Assembly: GCA_016302965.1 (NCBI GenBank) | Contig: JAEDMP010000023.1 | Span: 1-31,570, forward strand | Length of the DNA: 31,570 nt | Source: Bacteroidaceae bacterium | GTDB lineage: Bacteria; Bacteroidota; Bacteroidia; Bacteroidales; Bacteroidaceae | Reading direction: 5' to 3' | Part shown: positions 1 through 9,041 of the stretch, piece after piece | How the letters are laid out: each line of letters starts with the position of its first letter | How positions within the stretch are numbered: position 1 is the stretch's first letter | The notes under the pieces: generated by a model | Seen by the model: the letters and a program-made list of their open reading frames with translations, nothing else | The model's database searches: none | What the model was told of the DNA's origin: nothing | Made by a program: the position numbers and the translations under genes

Positions 1-2052
1 AGCAGGGTTGGTGAGGGCTTCAGAGCTGGGATCGCTGATGACGCGGATCTGCAGTGCCTCTACACCACAAGCTTCCTCGGGCAGTTTGCCCTGGAGTTCC
101 ATCCAGCCGAAGAGATAACCTTGGGCATCGCCGAAGGTAGCCTCGCGAACGAACTCATCGGTGAACTCTGCGGTAGCGAAGTTCTTCCAAGTAGCACCTC
201 CGTCGATGGAATATTCGGCCAGCTGCTTCTTGAAGGTGAAGTTATCGGAACCAACGAAGCAAGAGAAGCTCAGGTCTTTCAGATCCTGGCTGTTCAGGGT
301 GAAGACAGCGTAGTTCACCTGACCGGCCTGGTGGGCAACGGCAGGACTGCGGCGAGAGATGATAGGCATCTGCATTTCGGTCTCGTCCTCACCGAACTTG
401 GCAGCACGGGCCTGGAAGTTCTTGTCGGCAGAGGTAGCGAGTACATAGTTGAAGGGAGCGGTGGCACCCACGGTGTCAACTACCATCATGGTTGCTACAG
501 CCTGGTGGTCTTCGGCAAAGATGTCAGCAGCGTAAGCATCGAGGTTGGAGTTGCCGGTAATCTTGCTGAAATCGATTACGGAAACGATGTTATTGAGCAC
601 CTCTTCGTAGTTGGCGGTCAGGGTCATGTCACCATCGAGCACTACGGTTCGGTCGGGATTGGTCTGTGCAGCGTCATCGCTCCAGCCCTTGAATACGTTG
701 AGTGTGCGGTAGTAGCTGTTGTGGTCGTTCATCTTGATGGTCACCTCATCGCCTACATAGTACTTCGTCTTCTCGGGAGAGAGGGTGTAACTGATGTATT
801 TCGGACCATTAATGTTGACAGTGAGGGAAGCGGGAACGGGGAAGGCCTCCACGTAGGCGATGGAAGGACCAACGTAGGTGTGGCCATCCTCATTGGCATC
901 GATACCGGCGGTCTTCCAGGGGTTGCTGTTCAGGATGTAGTACAGGTCGTTGGCGGCATCCTGGAAGGTCATGCCCGTCTCCCAAGAGAATTCGGGATAG
1001 TCGGCAAGGGTCGTGGTACCGGTAGCCACGAGCACAGTGTTCAGTTCAGAAAGATTATTGACGAGCGAGTCAACGGGCATGTAGCTGTTCTCATCAATCA
1101 CATTGTTCTGAGCCATCACGATACCATTGGCAAGGTTGGTAATCTTGGTGTTTTTGTAGCTGCTGGTGTCGTTGACGAGGACAAACTGACCCTTTTCAGG
1201 ACCGAGGAACACGTTGTTGTTCAGGTAAATCTGAGAACCGGCTGCCAGTTTGTCAGCTGCCATGAGGGGAATAAAGCCTGTAGAGGCGATAGCCTTGTTC
1301 TCACCGAGGAACACGAAGTTGTTGTGGAAGTTCATCACGGTAGGCTCGTCACCGGGAGTACGGGTTTCCCAAAGCGACTTGGTGTAGGGCATGTCGTAGA
1401 ACATGTTGTCGACTACATCAAAGCTCAACACGGGACAGAACGTACGGAACACCGACCAGTTGTCGCCACTGGCCTGAGCCGTGTGGTGCAGCTTGCATTC
1501 ACGGATGTCGATGGCACGGATCAGATAGTCGGCGGCAGTCAGTTTGTTGCCTTCGGCATCGGTCACAGAACCTTTGTCACCATCGAAACGGAGGATGGAA
1601 CGAGTCTGGCCGTGGATGTCGCAACGGCGCAGAGCGATGGTGTCTGCATACAATGCACGGCGGTTGTCAATGAGGTAACTGCCGCTACCTACAATGTTCA
1701 TGTTCTCGAAGATGAGCGATACACCCATCCCTTCTTCGGCCTTTTCCTGGGCATCTACGCCAAACTCATAGGCAATCTGGAGCTGGGGCATCTTCTCGAA
1801 GTCCGTCTCATTACTGCGAACGATGAGCTTACCCTTGGTGATGGTAGGCTTCAGCTTGCCCACACTCACGAGTGTAGCGGCATCCCAGTCGCAGACAATC
1901 TCATAGGTCTCACCTGCGGCACCTGCGCCAACGGCGTTGAAGGCTGCCTTGAACTCACTGGCATTGGTTACCACCTTTTGCCAGCTGTCAGCAAACATGG
2001 CAGTAGGAGCCATCAGGGCTGCTGCCAATGCAAAAACGGATAGTTTTTTCAT
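1..2052 (-). CDS. Secreted beta-helix-like protein resembling DUF4957/DUF5123 proteins (3' end outside window)
   Basis: The frame is open from an ATG at 2052 to the window edge, giving 684 codons without a stop, so the C-terminus is missing. The N-terminus is a standard signal peptide (MKKLSVFALAAALMAPTAMF, cleavage near residue 22). Residues about 25-380 have the repetitive hydrophobic and Asn-rich pattern of a right-handed beta-helix, with phrases such as LIFENMNIVGSGSYLIDNRR and NFHNNFVFLG. This resembles DUF4957/DUF5123 proteins that accompany pectin-degradation genes in Bacteroidota. Around residues 420-480 is an InlB-type repeat (GWSDDAAQTNPDRTV), followed by a beta-sandwich-like region (FSCFVGSDNFTF, EYSIDGGATWKNF) that could bind carbohydrate. 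It is the last visible gene of the SusCD operon, 107 bp after SusD. Family assignment is from memory of sequence character; catalytic activity is not shown. Confidence 0.8.
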   Translation of the reverse strand, partial: MKKLSVFALAAALMAPTAMFADSWQKVVTNASEFKAAFNAVGAGAAGETYEIVCDWDAATLVSVGKLKPTITKGKLIVRSNETDFEKMPQLQIAYEFGVDAQEKAEEGMGVSLIFENMNIVGSGSYLIDNRRALYADTIALRRCDIHGQTRSILRFDGDKGSVTDAEGNKLTAADYLIRAIDIRECKLHHTAQASGDNWSVFRTFCPVLSFDVVDNMFYDMPYTKSLWETRTPGDEPTVMNFHNNFVFLGENKAIASTGFIPLMAADKLAAGSQIYLNNNVFLGPEKGQFVLVNDTSSYKNTKITNLANGIVMAQNNVIDENSYMPVDSLVNNLSELNTVLVATGTTTLADYPEFSWETGMTFQDAANDLYYILNSNPWKTAGIDANEDGHTYVGPSIAYVEAFPVPASLTVNINGPKYISYTLSPEKTKYYVGDEVTIKMNDHNSYYRTLNVFKGWSDDAAQTNPDRTVVLDGDMTLTANYEEVLNNIVSVIDFSKITGNSNLDAYAADIFAEDHQAVATMMVVDTVGATAPFNYVLATSADKNFQARAAKFGEDETEMQMPIISRRSPAVAHQAGQVNYAVFTLNSQDLKDLSFSCFVGSDNFTFKKQLAEYSIDGGATWKNFATAEFTDEFVREATFGDAQGYLFGWMELQGKLPEEACGVEALQIRVISDPSSEALTNPA

Positions 2053-2159
2053 GATAAACTGTTTAAGTTAATAATATAATAAGTGTATTCTTTTGGAATC
2101 AATAGATAGTTTATTTAATAACTGATTCGGGATGTATATCGGGGAAGGATGGGGTGGAC

Positions 2160-3980
2160 TTATTGGTCCACACCCAGCCCATCCTTCAGATTCCAGTGGA
2201 TGAAGTAGCCCTGGTTCTTGATCTGGCTTGCCACATACGACTGCTTCGAGGCCGGATATTTGGGCGCAATGCGCTTGGCCACACTGTCGCGGGCGGCAGC
2301 CTGGTTGCCACCACGGTAGGCATTGTTGGCATAACGCTCGGCTATCTTGCAGAGGTAAGAGTAAGACTTGCCTTCGGCTATGTATTCCTTCAGGTTCTCG
2401 TCAGCCAGTGCCCAGTCGTACATCTGTTTCAGCTGGTCTTCGGTATAGAGGTCGAATTCAGCATCGCCCGGACGGGGCAACTCGTGCATGATGCCATTGG
2501 CCGTACCTGCCAGACCCGTGTTGCCATAGCCGCCGGCAGAACCGAGCCACATGGCGTAACGCTGGTCCCAATCAGTATCTTCAGGCAGTTGACGGTTGGG
2601 GAACTCATTGTCCACACCCTTGTTCAGCAGGGCATAGGCATGGGTGAAATGGCCAAGATGGGTCTCTGCCTCAGCCAGCAGGAAGTGGAGGTCGTGGCCG
2701 CGGAAGGTGGGGATGGCGGGCTGAATCTTGAAAATCTCGAGATTGTCGAGATACTGGTAGTTACGGGTGCTGAAGTTGTAACCGTAGTAATACTTCGACA
2801 CACAACGCTTGCCACCCAGTGTGTTCATCATCCACTTCTGCGTGAGGCCACGGATATCGTTCTCATTGTAGAGAGCCACGCCATAGTCGGAGGGCTGCAG
2901 GTAGAACGATTCCTGATCGGGATATTCGGGGCAGAGATACTGTACGAGACGGTTGCGCTGGTGGTTGTTGTAGTCGTACATGATGGAACTGATGAGCTGG
3001 TACATCGAGCCCGTTGTCGAGGTGTAGAAGATGTTGGAGTAGGCTCCGTCGTTGTCGCTCTGCATGAGCAGGGTGAGTTGGAAGATGGCGACATTGCTGA
3101 CGTTGGTTTTGCCATCCACACGCTCGGCACCTTTGGCACCAGTCTGGTATTCGTACATATATTGCAGCAGGTTGTCGTGAATCCACTGCCAGTCACTCTG
3201 GGCTGCAGCCTCATCAACATAGCTGGCGCGCCAGGAGCGGAACTCGGCGTTGAGCACCACTGCGGGCGGGGTGAGATATTCCCACTTGCGATAGAGGCTT
3301 ATATCCTGGTTTTCGGGGTCGAGCCACTTATACCAACTCACCTCCAGATTGGCATCGATATGGATGCCGTCGATGGTCATGCCATTCTCCAACAGGTTGA
3401 TGGCCTTGTCGGCCAACTGCTTCATGTCGCATCTGGTGAAGATCTTGGTGTCGCTCAGGGGCACTTTCTCGGTGAGCGGATCGTCAAACCAATAGGCCTG
3501 TCCGTAGATTTTACCCAGCATCAGGTAGGCCCATGCCTTGATGCGTATGGCGGAACTGATGAGTGCGGGGAAGTTCTGCTCGGCAATCTCGGTCATGCCA
3601 CCCACCGTGCGGTGATACTCCTCCATCTTGGCGAAATAGTCGTTGCAGGCCACGACGATGGCGTAGTAGCAGGTGGGGTCGGCGTAGGGGTTGCCGTCGG
3701 TTTCATTGTAGTTGTAGATAGCCTTGAGTTTGGCGGGGGCATTGTCGGTAGTCTCCAACAGGGCGGCACGCGGGTCGGTGAGGAAGATGGCGTGGTCGCC
3801 AGCCTCCTGCACACGGTTGAAGATGCCGAGGAAGCCCTTGTACATCTCGTCCTCTTCGGCGATATAGTCTTTCTCATTGATGGTATTCTTGGGGTCGGTA
3901 TCGAAGAAATCGTCACACGACTGCACAGCAAAACTCATGGCGAGCAGGCCGGCGGCCCAAATCTTATTGCTTATTTTCAT
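2160..3980 (-). CDS. SusD/RagB-family surface glycan-binding lipoprotein (second pair)
   Basis: This 606-residue protein starts with a lipoprotein signal peptide; the lipobox ends at Cys22 in VQSCDDFFDTDP. The Asp residues right after the cysteine fit the surface-export signal of Bacteroidota lipoproteins. The start CDDFFDTDPKNTINEKDY and the helical body with a late ALLNKGVDNEFPN-type segment are characteristic of SusD proteins, which cap the SusC channel and capture oligosaccharide at the cell surface. It lies 27 bp downstream of a SusC gene, the usual partner order. At 606 residues it is somewhat longer than typical SusD proteins (about 500-600). The ligand cannot be deduced. The long open frame on the opposite strand is a codon-usage shadow. 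Confidence 0.93.
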   Translation of the reverse strand: MKISNKIWAAGLLAMSFAVQSCDDFFDTDPKNTINEKDYIAEEDEMYKGFLGIFNRVQEAGDHAIFLTDPRAALLETTDNAPAKLKAIYNYNETDGNPYADPTCYYAIVVACNDYFAKMEEYHRTVGGMTEIAEQNFPALISSAIRIKAWAYLMLGKIYGQAYWFDDPLTEKVPLSDTKIFTRCDMKQLADKAINLLENGMTIDGIHIDANLEVSWYKWLDPENQDISLYRKWEYLTPPAVVLNAEFRSWRASYVDEAAAQSDWQWIHDNLLQYMYEYQTGAKGAERVDGKTNVSNVAIFQLTLLMQSDNDGAYSNIFYTSTTGSMYQLISSIMYDYNNHQRNRLVQYLCPEYPDQESFYLQPSDYGVALYNENDIRGLTQKWMMNTLGGKRCVSKYYYGYNFSTRNYQYLDNLEIFKIQPAIPTFRGHDLHFLLAEAETHLGHFTHAYALLNKGVDNEFPNRQLPEDTDWDQRYAMWLGSAGGYGNTGLAGTANGIMHELPRPGDAEFDLYTEDQLKQMYDWALADENLKEYIAEGKSYSYLCKIAERYANNAYRGGNQAAARDSVAKRIAPKYPASKQSYVASQIKNQGYFIHWNLKDGLGVDQ

Positions 3981-4007
3981 ATCTGAAAGAGATTGAATGT
4001 CTGATGA

Positions 4008-7000
4008 TTAGAAGTTGATGTTGAAGCCCACCTTGATGGTGATGGGAAGGGTTGCCTTGGCATAGTCGAAACCACGCAGTTGTTCGTTGTAACTGTAGGC
4101 AAACTCGGGGTCACCACCGAGGTACTTGGTCAGCGTGAAGAGGTTCTCGGCTGCTACATAGACGTCGCCTGAGCGGATAAAGTCGAACATCTTGTTGAAG
4201 CGGTAGGCCAGTTTCACGCTGCGCAGCTTCAGGTAGTCGCCGTCTTCAATCCAGCGGTCGGAGAACAGGTTGTTGCCTAAGGGGTCGCCATAGTTGGCAC
4301 GCGGCATATTGGTCTGCTGTCCCTCCACCTGCCAGCGGTTGAGCACGGCTGATGACTGGTTGTGGAAGTCGCTCATCGACTCGATGCTGCGGCGGGTGGC
4401 ATTATACACCTTGGCGCCTACCGAGTAGGCGAAATTGGCATCAAGCACCCACTGACGGTAACGGACGGAGAGGTTCACACCTCCGTAGAAGTCGGGCATG
4501 TTGCTGCCCAGGCTCACCTTGTCACGTTCATCGATAATCTGGTCTCCGGTAATATCTACAAAGTGAACGTCACCTGCCTGATAGGCATCGCCGCTGCTGT
4601 TCTTGAGGCCGGCAGCCTCTGCCTCGGCCGTTGTGGTGAAGATACCCTTGGTCTTGTAGCCATAGAACTCGTAGGGAGAGGAGCCGACAGCCATGATCAT
4701 CTGGGCATCATCGTTGTTGAAGCCGGTATAGTCGATGGTCAGGCTCTGCACACCGCCCAGTTCCTTGACGGTGCTCTTGGCGGTAGCGATATTGGCACCG
4801 ATGTTCACGTCCCAGTCTTTCGTATGCAGGGCATTGACACGCAGTGCGGCTTCCACACCGTTGGTGTTGATGACTCCGCAGTTCTCATAATAGTTGTAGG
4901 AACCGTAGACCGATGACACGCTGCTGTTGAGCAAGAGGTCGTAGGCGTGGTTGGTGAAGTAGTTCACAGCCACATCCACCCGGTTGCCGAAGAGCGAGGC
5001 TTCGATACCCAGGTCGAGTTGGGTCTTCTTCTCCCACTGGAGTTCGGTGTTGGGCACATTGGAGCGGTTGATGGAACCGATGTTGAAGAAGTTGCTGCCC
5101 GTGTAGTAGTTCTTGCCGTAGTTCGACGAGAAGCGGCTGTTGCCGCTCAGGCTACCCTCAGCGGTGAGGTTCAGTTGGTTCACCCATTGTGGCAGTTTGC
5201 CTGTGTTGGCGAGCATCACTGTGACACCGGCAGAGGGGAAGAAGCCCCAGCGGGTGGCATCGGTGCCCGAGGCACTCGTACCATCGACGGCAATACCCGC
5301 ATTACCGCGGATGATGCGGTTGTAGGTATAGGCACCCTGCAGGTTGAAGCCCATGTAGTTCCACTCGGTAATGTCGCCGAAGCTGCGCTTCTCGTCCTGG
5401 GTGTTGCCCAGTGTCTGATAGTCATCGCTCGGGGTATTGTAACCCTCCGACACATCCCACTCATACTTTTTGGTAATCATGCGGGCGGCGGCGGAGAGGT
5501 TCAGTTCGTGTACCTTGTTGAACAGGCGGTTGTAGGCGGCTTTCAGCATGAAGGTGTTCACATTCTGGGTGAAGGTGCTGTTGCCCACCTTGTTCTTGCC
5601 TGTGCCGTAGAGCTGGGGCAGGATGGTGGGGTTGGTCATACCGGGGATGAAGAGGGTCTCCTCGGTGTAGTTGTAGTAGAGGTTGACCATGGCGGTCAGC
5701 GTGAGGTAGTCGTTCCACTTGAAGTTGATGCCCGCCTGGGTGTTCACGTCATAAATCTTGTCCTTGGCACTCACACTGTTGACGATGGCCATCGGGTTGC
5801 TCACGTTGTCGTAGGCATACATCGGCTCAGCGGAGGTGTTCCAGCTGTTGTAACCGGCCAAGTTGCTCAATACCGAACCGTCACTCTGTTTCTCGTAGGC
5901 ATTGAGGAGCGGCATGGCCCAATAGCCGGAGAGCATACTGTTGGTGGCACCGGTCATGCCCATGTTCTGCAGGTCGCTGGTGACATAGGCGAGGCCGATG
6001 TTGGCGAAGATATCAATCTTGCGGCTGGCCAGCACGTTGGCACTGATGAGGGTGTGATACTTGTCCGTGCTGGTGTTACGGATGGTTCCCTCATTGCCTG
6101 TATAGCCGAAGGAGATGTTGTATTTGGCAATCTCGTCACCTCCTTCTACACGGAAGAGGTTCTCGGTCACGAAACCCGTCTTCTGGATATCCTTGGTCCA
6201 GTCGGTGTTCTCGTTGAAGAGGTATGACTGGGCATAGTCGCCGTTCTGCAGGAAGGGATAGTCGGTGAGCAGTGCCTCCATGGTGGGGTAGCGGGTCAGT
6301 CCGATATCCTTCATGTAACTCTTGTATTCATTGGAATTGAGCACAGGCATGGAGGAGGGACGGAGGTTGAAACCGTAGGAGCCTGCAAAGGAGATGCGGG
6401 TATCGAGATTGTCGGAGGTGGCCTGTTGGGTCTCAATCTCAATCACACCGTTGCTGCCCAGCGAACCGTAGGCGGCTGCGTCGGCTCCCTTGAGCACCGT
6501 CACCGAACGGATATCCTTCGGGTCGTAGCCGAAGAGCATACCGCGCGAATAGCCGTTGATGACACTCGATACCTCCTGTGACCCGAAGAAGGGCACACCG
6601 TTGATGACCACCAGCGGATTGTTCTCTGCCACGAAGCTGTGGATACCACGTATGTTGAGGTAGGAACCCTCGCCTGGCATACCGCTCTTCTCGATAACCT
6701 GAAGACCGGCGATACCGTCACGCAGGGCGGCACCAAGGTCCTGTTTCTCGGTGAAATCCTTGCTCTCCACGCTCTGGATGGTGGCCGACTGGGTATAGCG
6801 GTTCTCCTTGCCCGAGGCAGTGAGCGAGGTGGCTGAATAGAATGGTGTTGATTCGGGAATCAAGGTGATGGACACCCCCTTCTTGGCGAGACTCTGCAGC
6901 AGTTGCAGCGACATCTCTTTCGGGCAGTAGCCTTCGGCCTTGATGGTGACAATGGCCTTCTTGCTGGAGGTTTTCAGCGTAAACTCTCCCTTGTCATCGG

Positions 7001-7154
7001 TGAGAGCCGTCGCCTTGTCGCCTGCCAATGAGATGATGGCACCGCTGATGGGCGTTCCGTTGGTGCTGTTCACCTGCGAGGTGAGTTTCAGTTCTTGCGC
7101 CATGGCGGATGCGGAGAAGAGCAGTGCCGCCACGAGTATATTCATTTTTTTCAT
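4008..7154 (-). CDS. SusC/RagA-family TonB-dependent outer-membrane transporter (second pair)
   Basis: This 1048-residue protein has a signal peptide ending at SASAMAQ (residue 20). Next comes a carboxypeptidase-regulatory-like Ig domain (about 25-100; TDDKGEFTLKT). The TonB plug follows (about 110-245), with the SusC hallmark segments LRDGIAGLQVIEKSG, NIRGIHSF, PLVVINGVPFF and VTVLKGADAAAYGSLGSNGV. The rest is a beta-barrel ending in the aromatic terminus VGFNINF expected for an outer-membrane barrel. SusC proteins import oligosaccharides using TonB-ExbBD energy. The gene is 21 bp after a fasciclin lipoprotein and 27 bp before its SusD, so co-transcription is likely. No frameshift or missing segment is visible. 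Substrate unknown. Confidence 0.95.
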   Translation of the reverse strand: MKKMNILVAALLFSASAMAQELKLTSQVNSTNGTPISGAIISLAGDKATALTDDKGEFTLKTSSKKAIVTIKAEGYCPKEMSLQLLQSLAKKGVSITLIPESTPFYSATSLTASGKENRYTQSATIQSVESKDFTEKQDLGAALRDGIAGLQVIEKSGMPGEGSYLNIRGIHSFVAENNPLVVINGVPFFGSQEVSSVINGYSRGMLFGYDPKDIRSVTVLKGADAAAYGSLGSNGVIEIETQQATSDNLDTRISFAGSYGFNLRPSSMPVLNSNEYKSYMKDIGLTRYPTMEALLTDYPFLQNGDYAQSYLFNENTDWTKDIQKTGFVTENLFRVEGGDEIAKYNISFGYTGNEGTIRNTSTDKYHTLISANVLASRKIDIFANIGLAYVTSDLQNMGMTGATNSMLSGYWAMPLLNAYEKQSDGSVLSNLAGYNSWNTSAEPMYAYDNVSNPMAIVNSVSAKDKIYDVNTQAGINFKWNDYLTLTAMVNLYYNYTEETLFIPGMTNPTILPQLYGTGKNKVGNSTFTQNVNTFMLKAAYNRLFNKVHELNLSAAARMITKKYEWDVSEGYNTPSDDYQTLGNTQDEKRSFGDITEWNYMGFNLQGAYTYNRIIRGNAGIAVDGTSASGTDATRWGFFPSAGVTVMLANTGKLPQWVNQLNLTAEGSLSGNSRFSSNYGKNYYTGSNFFNIGSINRSNVPNTELQWEKKTQLDLGIEASLFGNRVDVAVNYFTNHAYDLLLNSSVSSVYGSYNYYENCGVINTNGVEAALRVNALHTKDWDVNIGANIATAKSTVKELGGVQSLTIDYTGFNNDDAQMIMAVGSSPYEFYGYKTKGIFTTTAEAEAAGLKNSSGDAYQAGDVHFVDITGDQIIDERDKVSLGSNMPDFYGGVNLSVRYRQWVLDANFAYSVGAKVYNATRRSIESMSDFHNQSSAVLNRWQVEGQQTNMPRANYGDPLGNNLFSDRWIEDGDYLKLRSVKLAYRFNKMFDFIRSGDVYVAAENLFTLTKYLGGDPEFAYSYNEQLRGFDYAKATLPITIKVGFNINF

Positions 7155-7175
7155 GTTCTTGGTAGATGATTCTGG

Positions 7176-9014
7176 TTAGTAGTTGTTGTGAGTGGGTCTC
7201 AGACACCAGTGGTACATCATCAGCTGGTAGGTGTTGTTCTTGTTGCGGTCGAGCACAATACCGTTGTCTAATGCCAACTTGTAGTACTTTGACATATCGT
7301 TGGAGGTGACACGGATCTTGAAGTTGCCCGACTGGGGCATGGTCACAACGCCCACGGTATAGCCGTCCGTGTCGTAGGCGATGGCTTTCTCGTTCTGGGT
7401 CTGCCAGTAGTCTACGTCGAAGTTTTCGGGATAGGCGATACCGAACTCATTGCCGTAGTGGGGGACAGGTGAGGCGGCACCACGGTCGAAGTGGTAGTTG
7501 GAACCGGTAGCGGCCATGTTCATGTCCTGGACGAGCCATTCGTTGTTGAAGGCGATGCTCAGCGAGTACTGCAGACTGTGCTTGAAGCCCATGCGCAGAT
7601 AGTATTCACCGGCAGGCAGATGACACTCGTTCAGTTCCTGCTTGTCCTCACTCCAGGTCAGACCGTCGTATTCCACGCTGCAGGGGAGCCCTTCTTCCAT
7701 GGCCTCCTTGGAGGGGATGGCGCAAAGCTCATGGTAGAAGATGGTGGGCCACTCGCTGTTGCCCGTCGTCACGAGGTCGAACTGACCCTGGCAGTCGTTG
7801 ATGACCATGGGGTCAACCCAGTTCTTCCAGACGAAGTATTGTTTCTGCTGGGCGGCTGTCATATTGTTCCAGAGTTCATACAGGCGGGACTTCACGCGGT
7901 AGATGACCACGTGGTTGGGAATCTTCAGACTGGTGCAGTAGTAGGCCATACCATTGCTGAGTTTCACGGCATGGTCGAGGTCGACGTGCTGAACGGCAGG
8001 ACGCCACCAGGCTCCCTCAACCTCTTTATAGGTGGTCTGGTCGGTGGCTTGGTCAACAATCTGACGATAACCCTCCACACACTTGAAATCGGCAGCGGTG
8101 GCATTCACCTCGGCAGCGCTCAGTTTGCGGTCGGCAAAGCAGGCCTTCACAATCCATTCCTCAAACTTCGCCTTGTCGGCATCCGTGGCTTCCCGGTTCA
8201 GCCATACAGGTATGCTGTCCATGGCGGCAGCAACAGCCTTGTCGATAAGTTGGTTGCTGGGGATGAACATCGTGGTGCTGAAACTCTCGCTGCGCATGTT
8301 CCAGGTGGCGGTACCGTCAACAGTATACCGGTCCATGAGCGTGTTCTTGGTCACGTTCACCGAGTCGTAGAGCACGCGGCCGTCATCAGTCACACCGATG
8401 GGTTTGCTATGCTCGCGGTCGAAATAGGTATAGTTGTAAGCTTTCACCAGTTCCTTGAACTTCGAGTAGTCGTCGCCGAGGTTTTCGAAATACTCGTAGG
8501 CAGAAGGAAGGATGGGCAGGATGCCGTCGATATAATAGATGTAACCGTTGTCAGCCTTCACCACCTTGGTGATGGTGTAGTCTTCGAGTTTCTTGCCGTT
8601 CTCATAAACCCAGATGCTCTTGCCGAAACGGGTCTGGATATTGGCACCGTCGACCAGTTTCGAGGGGTTCACTGCCATGTTCGACACACTCAGACGGGCA
8701 AAGTCGGCAGGCGATTTGATCAGGCTCTCGTCATACAGGTTGTCGGGGCAGACGATGAAGGTATAGCTGCCATCGGCGAAGGTCTCGTCGAAGGCCTTCT
8801 GCTGATTGAGCAGAGCCGTCATCTTCTTCAGGTCGTCCGCACCATTGAGATACTGGGCGATGGAACCTTTGTATACGCTGACCTGGCTGCCTGCCACTTG
8901 CAGGTCCGACTGGTCATAGTGGTCATCCCAGTCCGAGGAGCAGGCGCTTGCCATGAATCCTGCTGCGCAGCAGATCATGGCCAGGGCTATCTGTTTCTGA
9001 TTGATATATTTCAT
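7176..9014 (-). CDS. Fasciclin-domain surface lipoprotein (third in operon order)
   Basis: This 612-residue lipoprotein has its lipobox at Cys25 (MASACSSDWDDHYD), with acidic residues after it suggesting surface exposure. Residues about 48-170 form a fasciclin (FAS1) domain: SVYKGSIAQYLNG, then YTFIVCPDNLYDESL, ending with the typical NGYIYYIDGILPI motif. A second, more divergent FAS1-like unit spans about 170-365 (TTMFIPSNQLIDKA, NGMAYYCTSLKIP). The C-terminal 200 residues are beta-rich (PAGEYYLRMGFKH, SGNFKIRVTSND) and may form a carbohydrate-binding sandwich; I do not recognise the family. FAS1 domains mediate adhesion and ligand binding, and in this operon the protein is likely an extra surface glycan-binding component. 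It sits 27 bp after another fasciclin gene and 21 bp before SusC. Confidence 0.85.
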   Translation of the reverse strand: MKYINQKQIALAMICCAAGFMASACSSDWDDHYDQSDLQVAGSQVSVYKGSIAQYLNGADDLKKMTALLNQQKAFDETFADGSYTFIVCPDNLYDESLIKSPADFARLSVSNMAVNPSKLVDGANIQTRFGKSIWVYENGKKLEDYTITKVVKADNGYIYYIDGILPILPSAYEYFENLGDDYSKFKELVKAYNYTYFDREHSKPIGVTDDGRVLYDSVNVTKNTLMDRYTVDGTATWNMRSESFSTTMFIPSNQLIDKAVAAAMDSIPVWLNREATDADKAKFEEWIVKACFADRKLSAAEVNATAADFKCVEGYRQIVDQATDQTTYKEVEGAWWRPAVQHVDLDHAVKLSNGMAYYCTSLKIPNHVVIYRVKSRLYELWNNMTAAQQKQYFVWKNWVDPMVINDCQGQFDLVTTGNSEWPTIFYHELCAIPSKEAMEEGLPCSVEYDGLTWSEDKQELNECHLPAGEYYLRMGFKHSLQYSLSIAFNNEWLVQDMNMAATGSNYHFDRGAASPVPHYGNEFGIAYPENFDVDYWQTQNEKAIAYDTDGYTVGVVTMPQSGNFKIRVTSNDMSKYYKLALDNGIVLDRNKNNTYQLMMYHWCLRPTHNNY

Positions 9015-9041
9015 GATAGTATGTTTTTGTGGTTAGATGGA

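Noticed and set aside
121..2043. A 640-codon open frame on the plus strand, and similar long plus-strand frames at 2154-3986, 4947-6227, 7491-9494, 9543-10829 and 14045-15763
   Set aside because: They are antisense to well-recognised secreted proteins on the minus strand. The translations are low-complexity, Val/Gly/His-rich and match no family. They arise because the real genes rarely use codons that read as stops on the other strand.
2053..2159. A separate promoter for the last visible gene of the SusCD operon in the 107-bp gap
   Set aside because: The gap is AT-rich but contains no TAnnTTTG match on the minus strand and no terminator hairpin for the gene before it.
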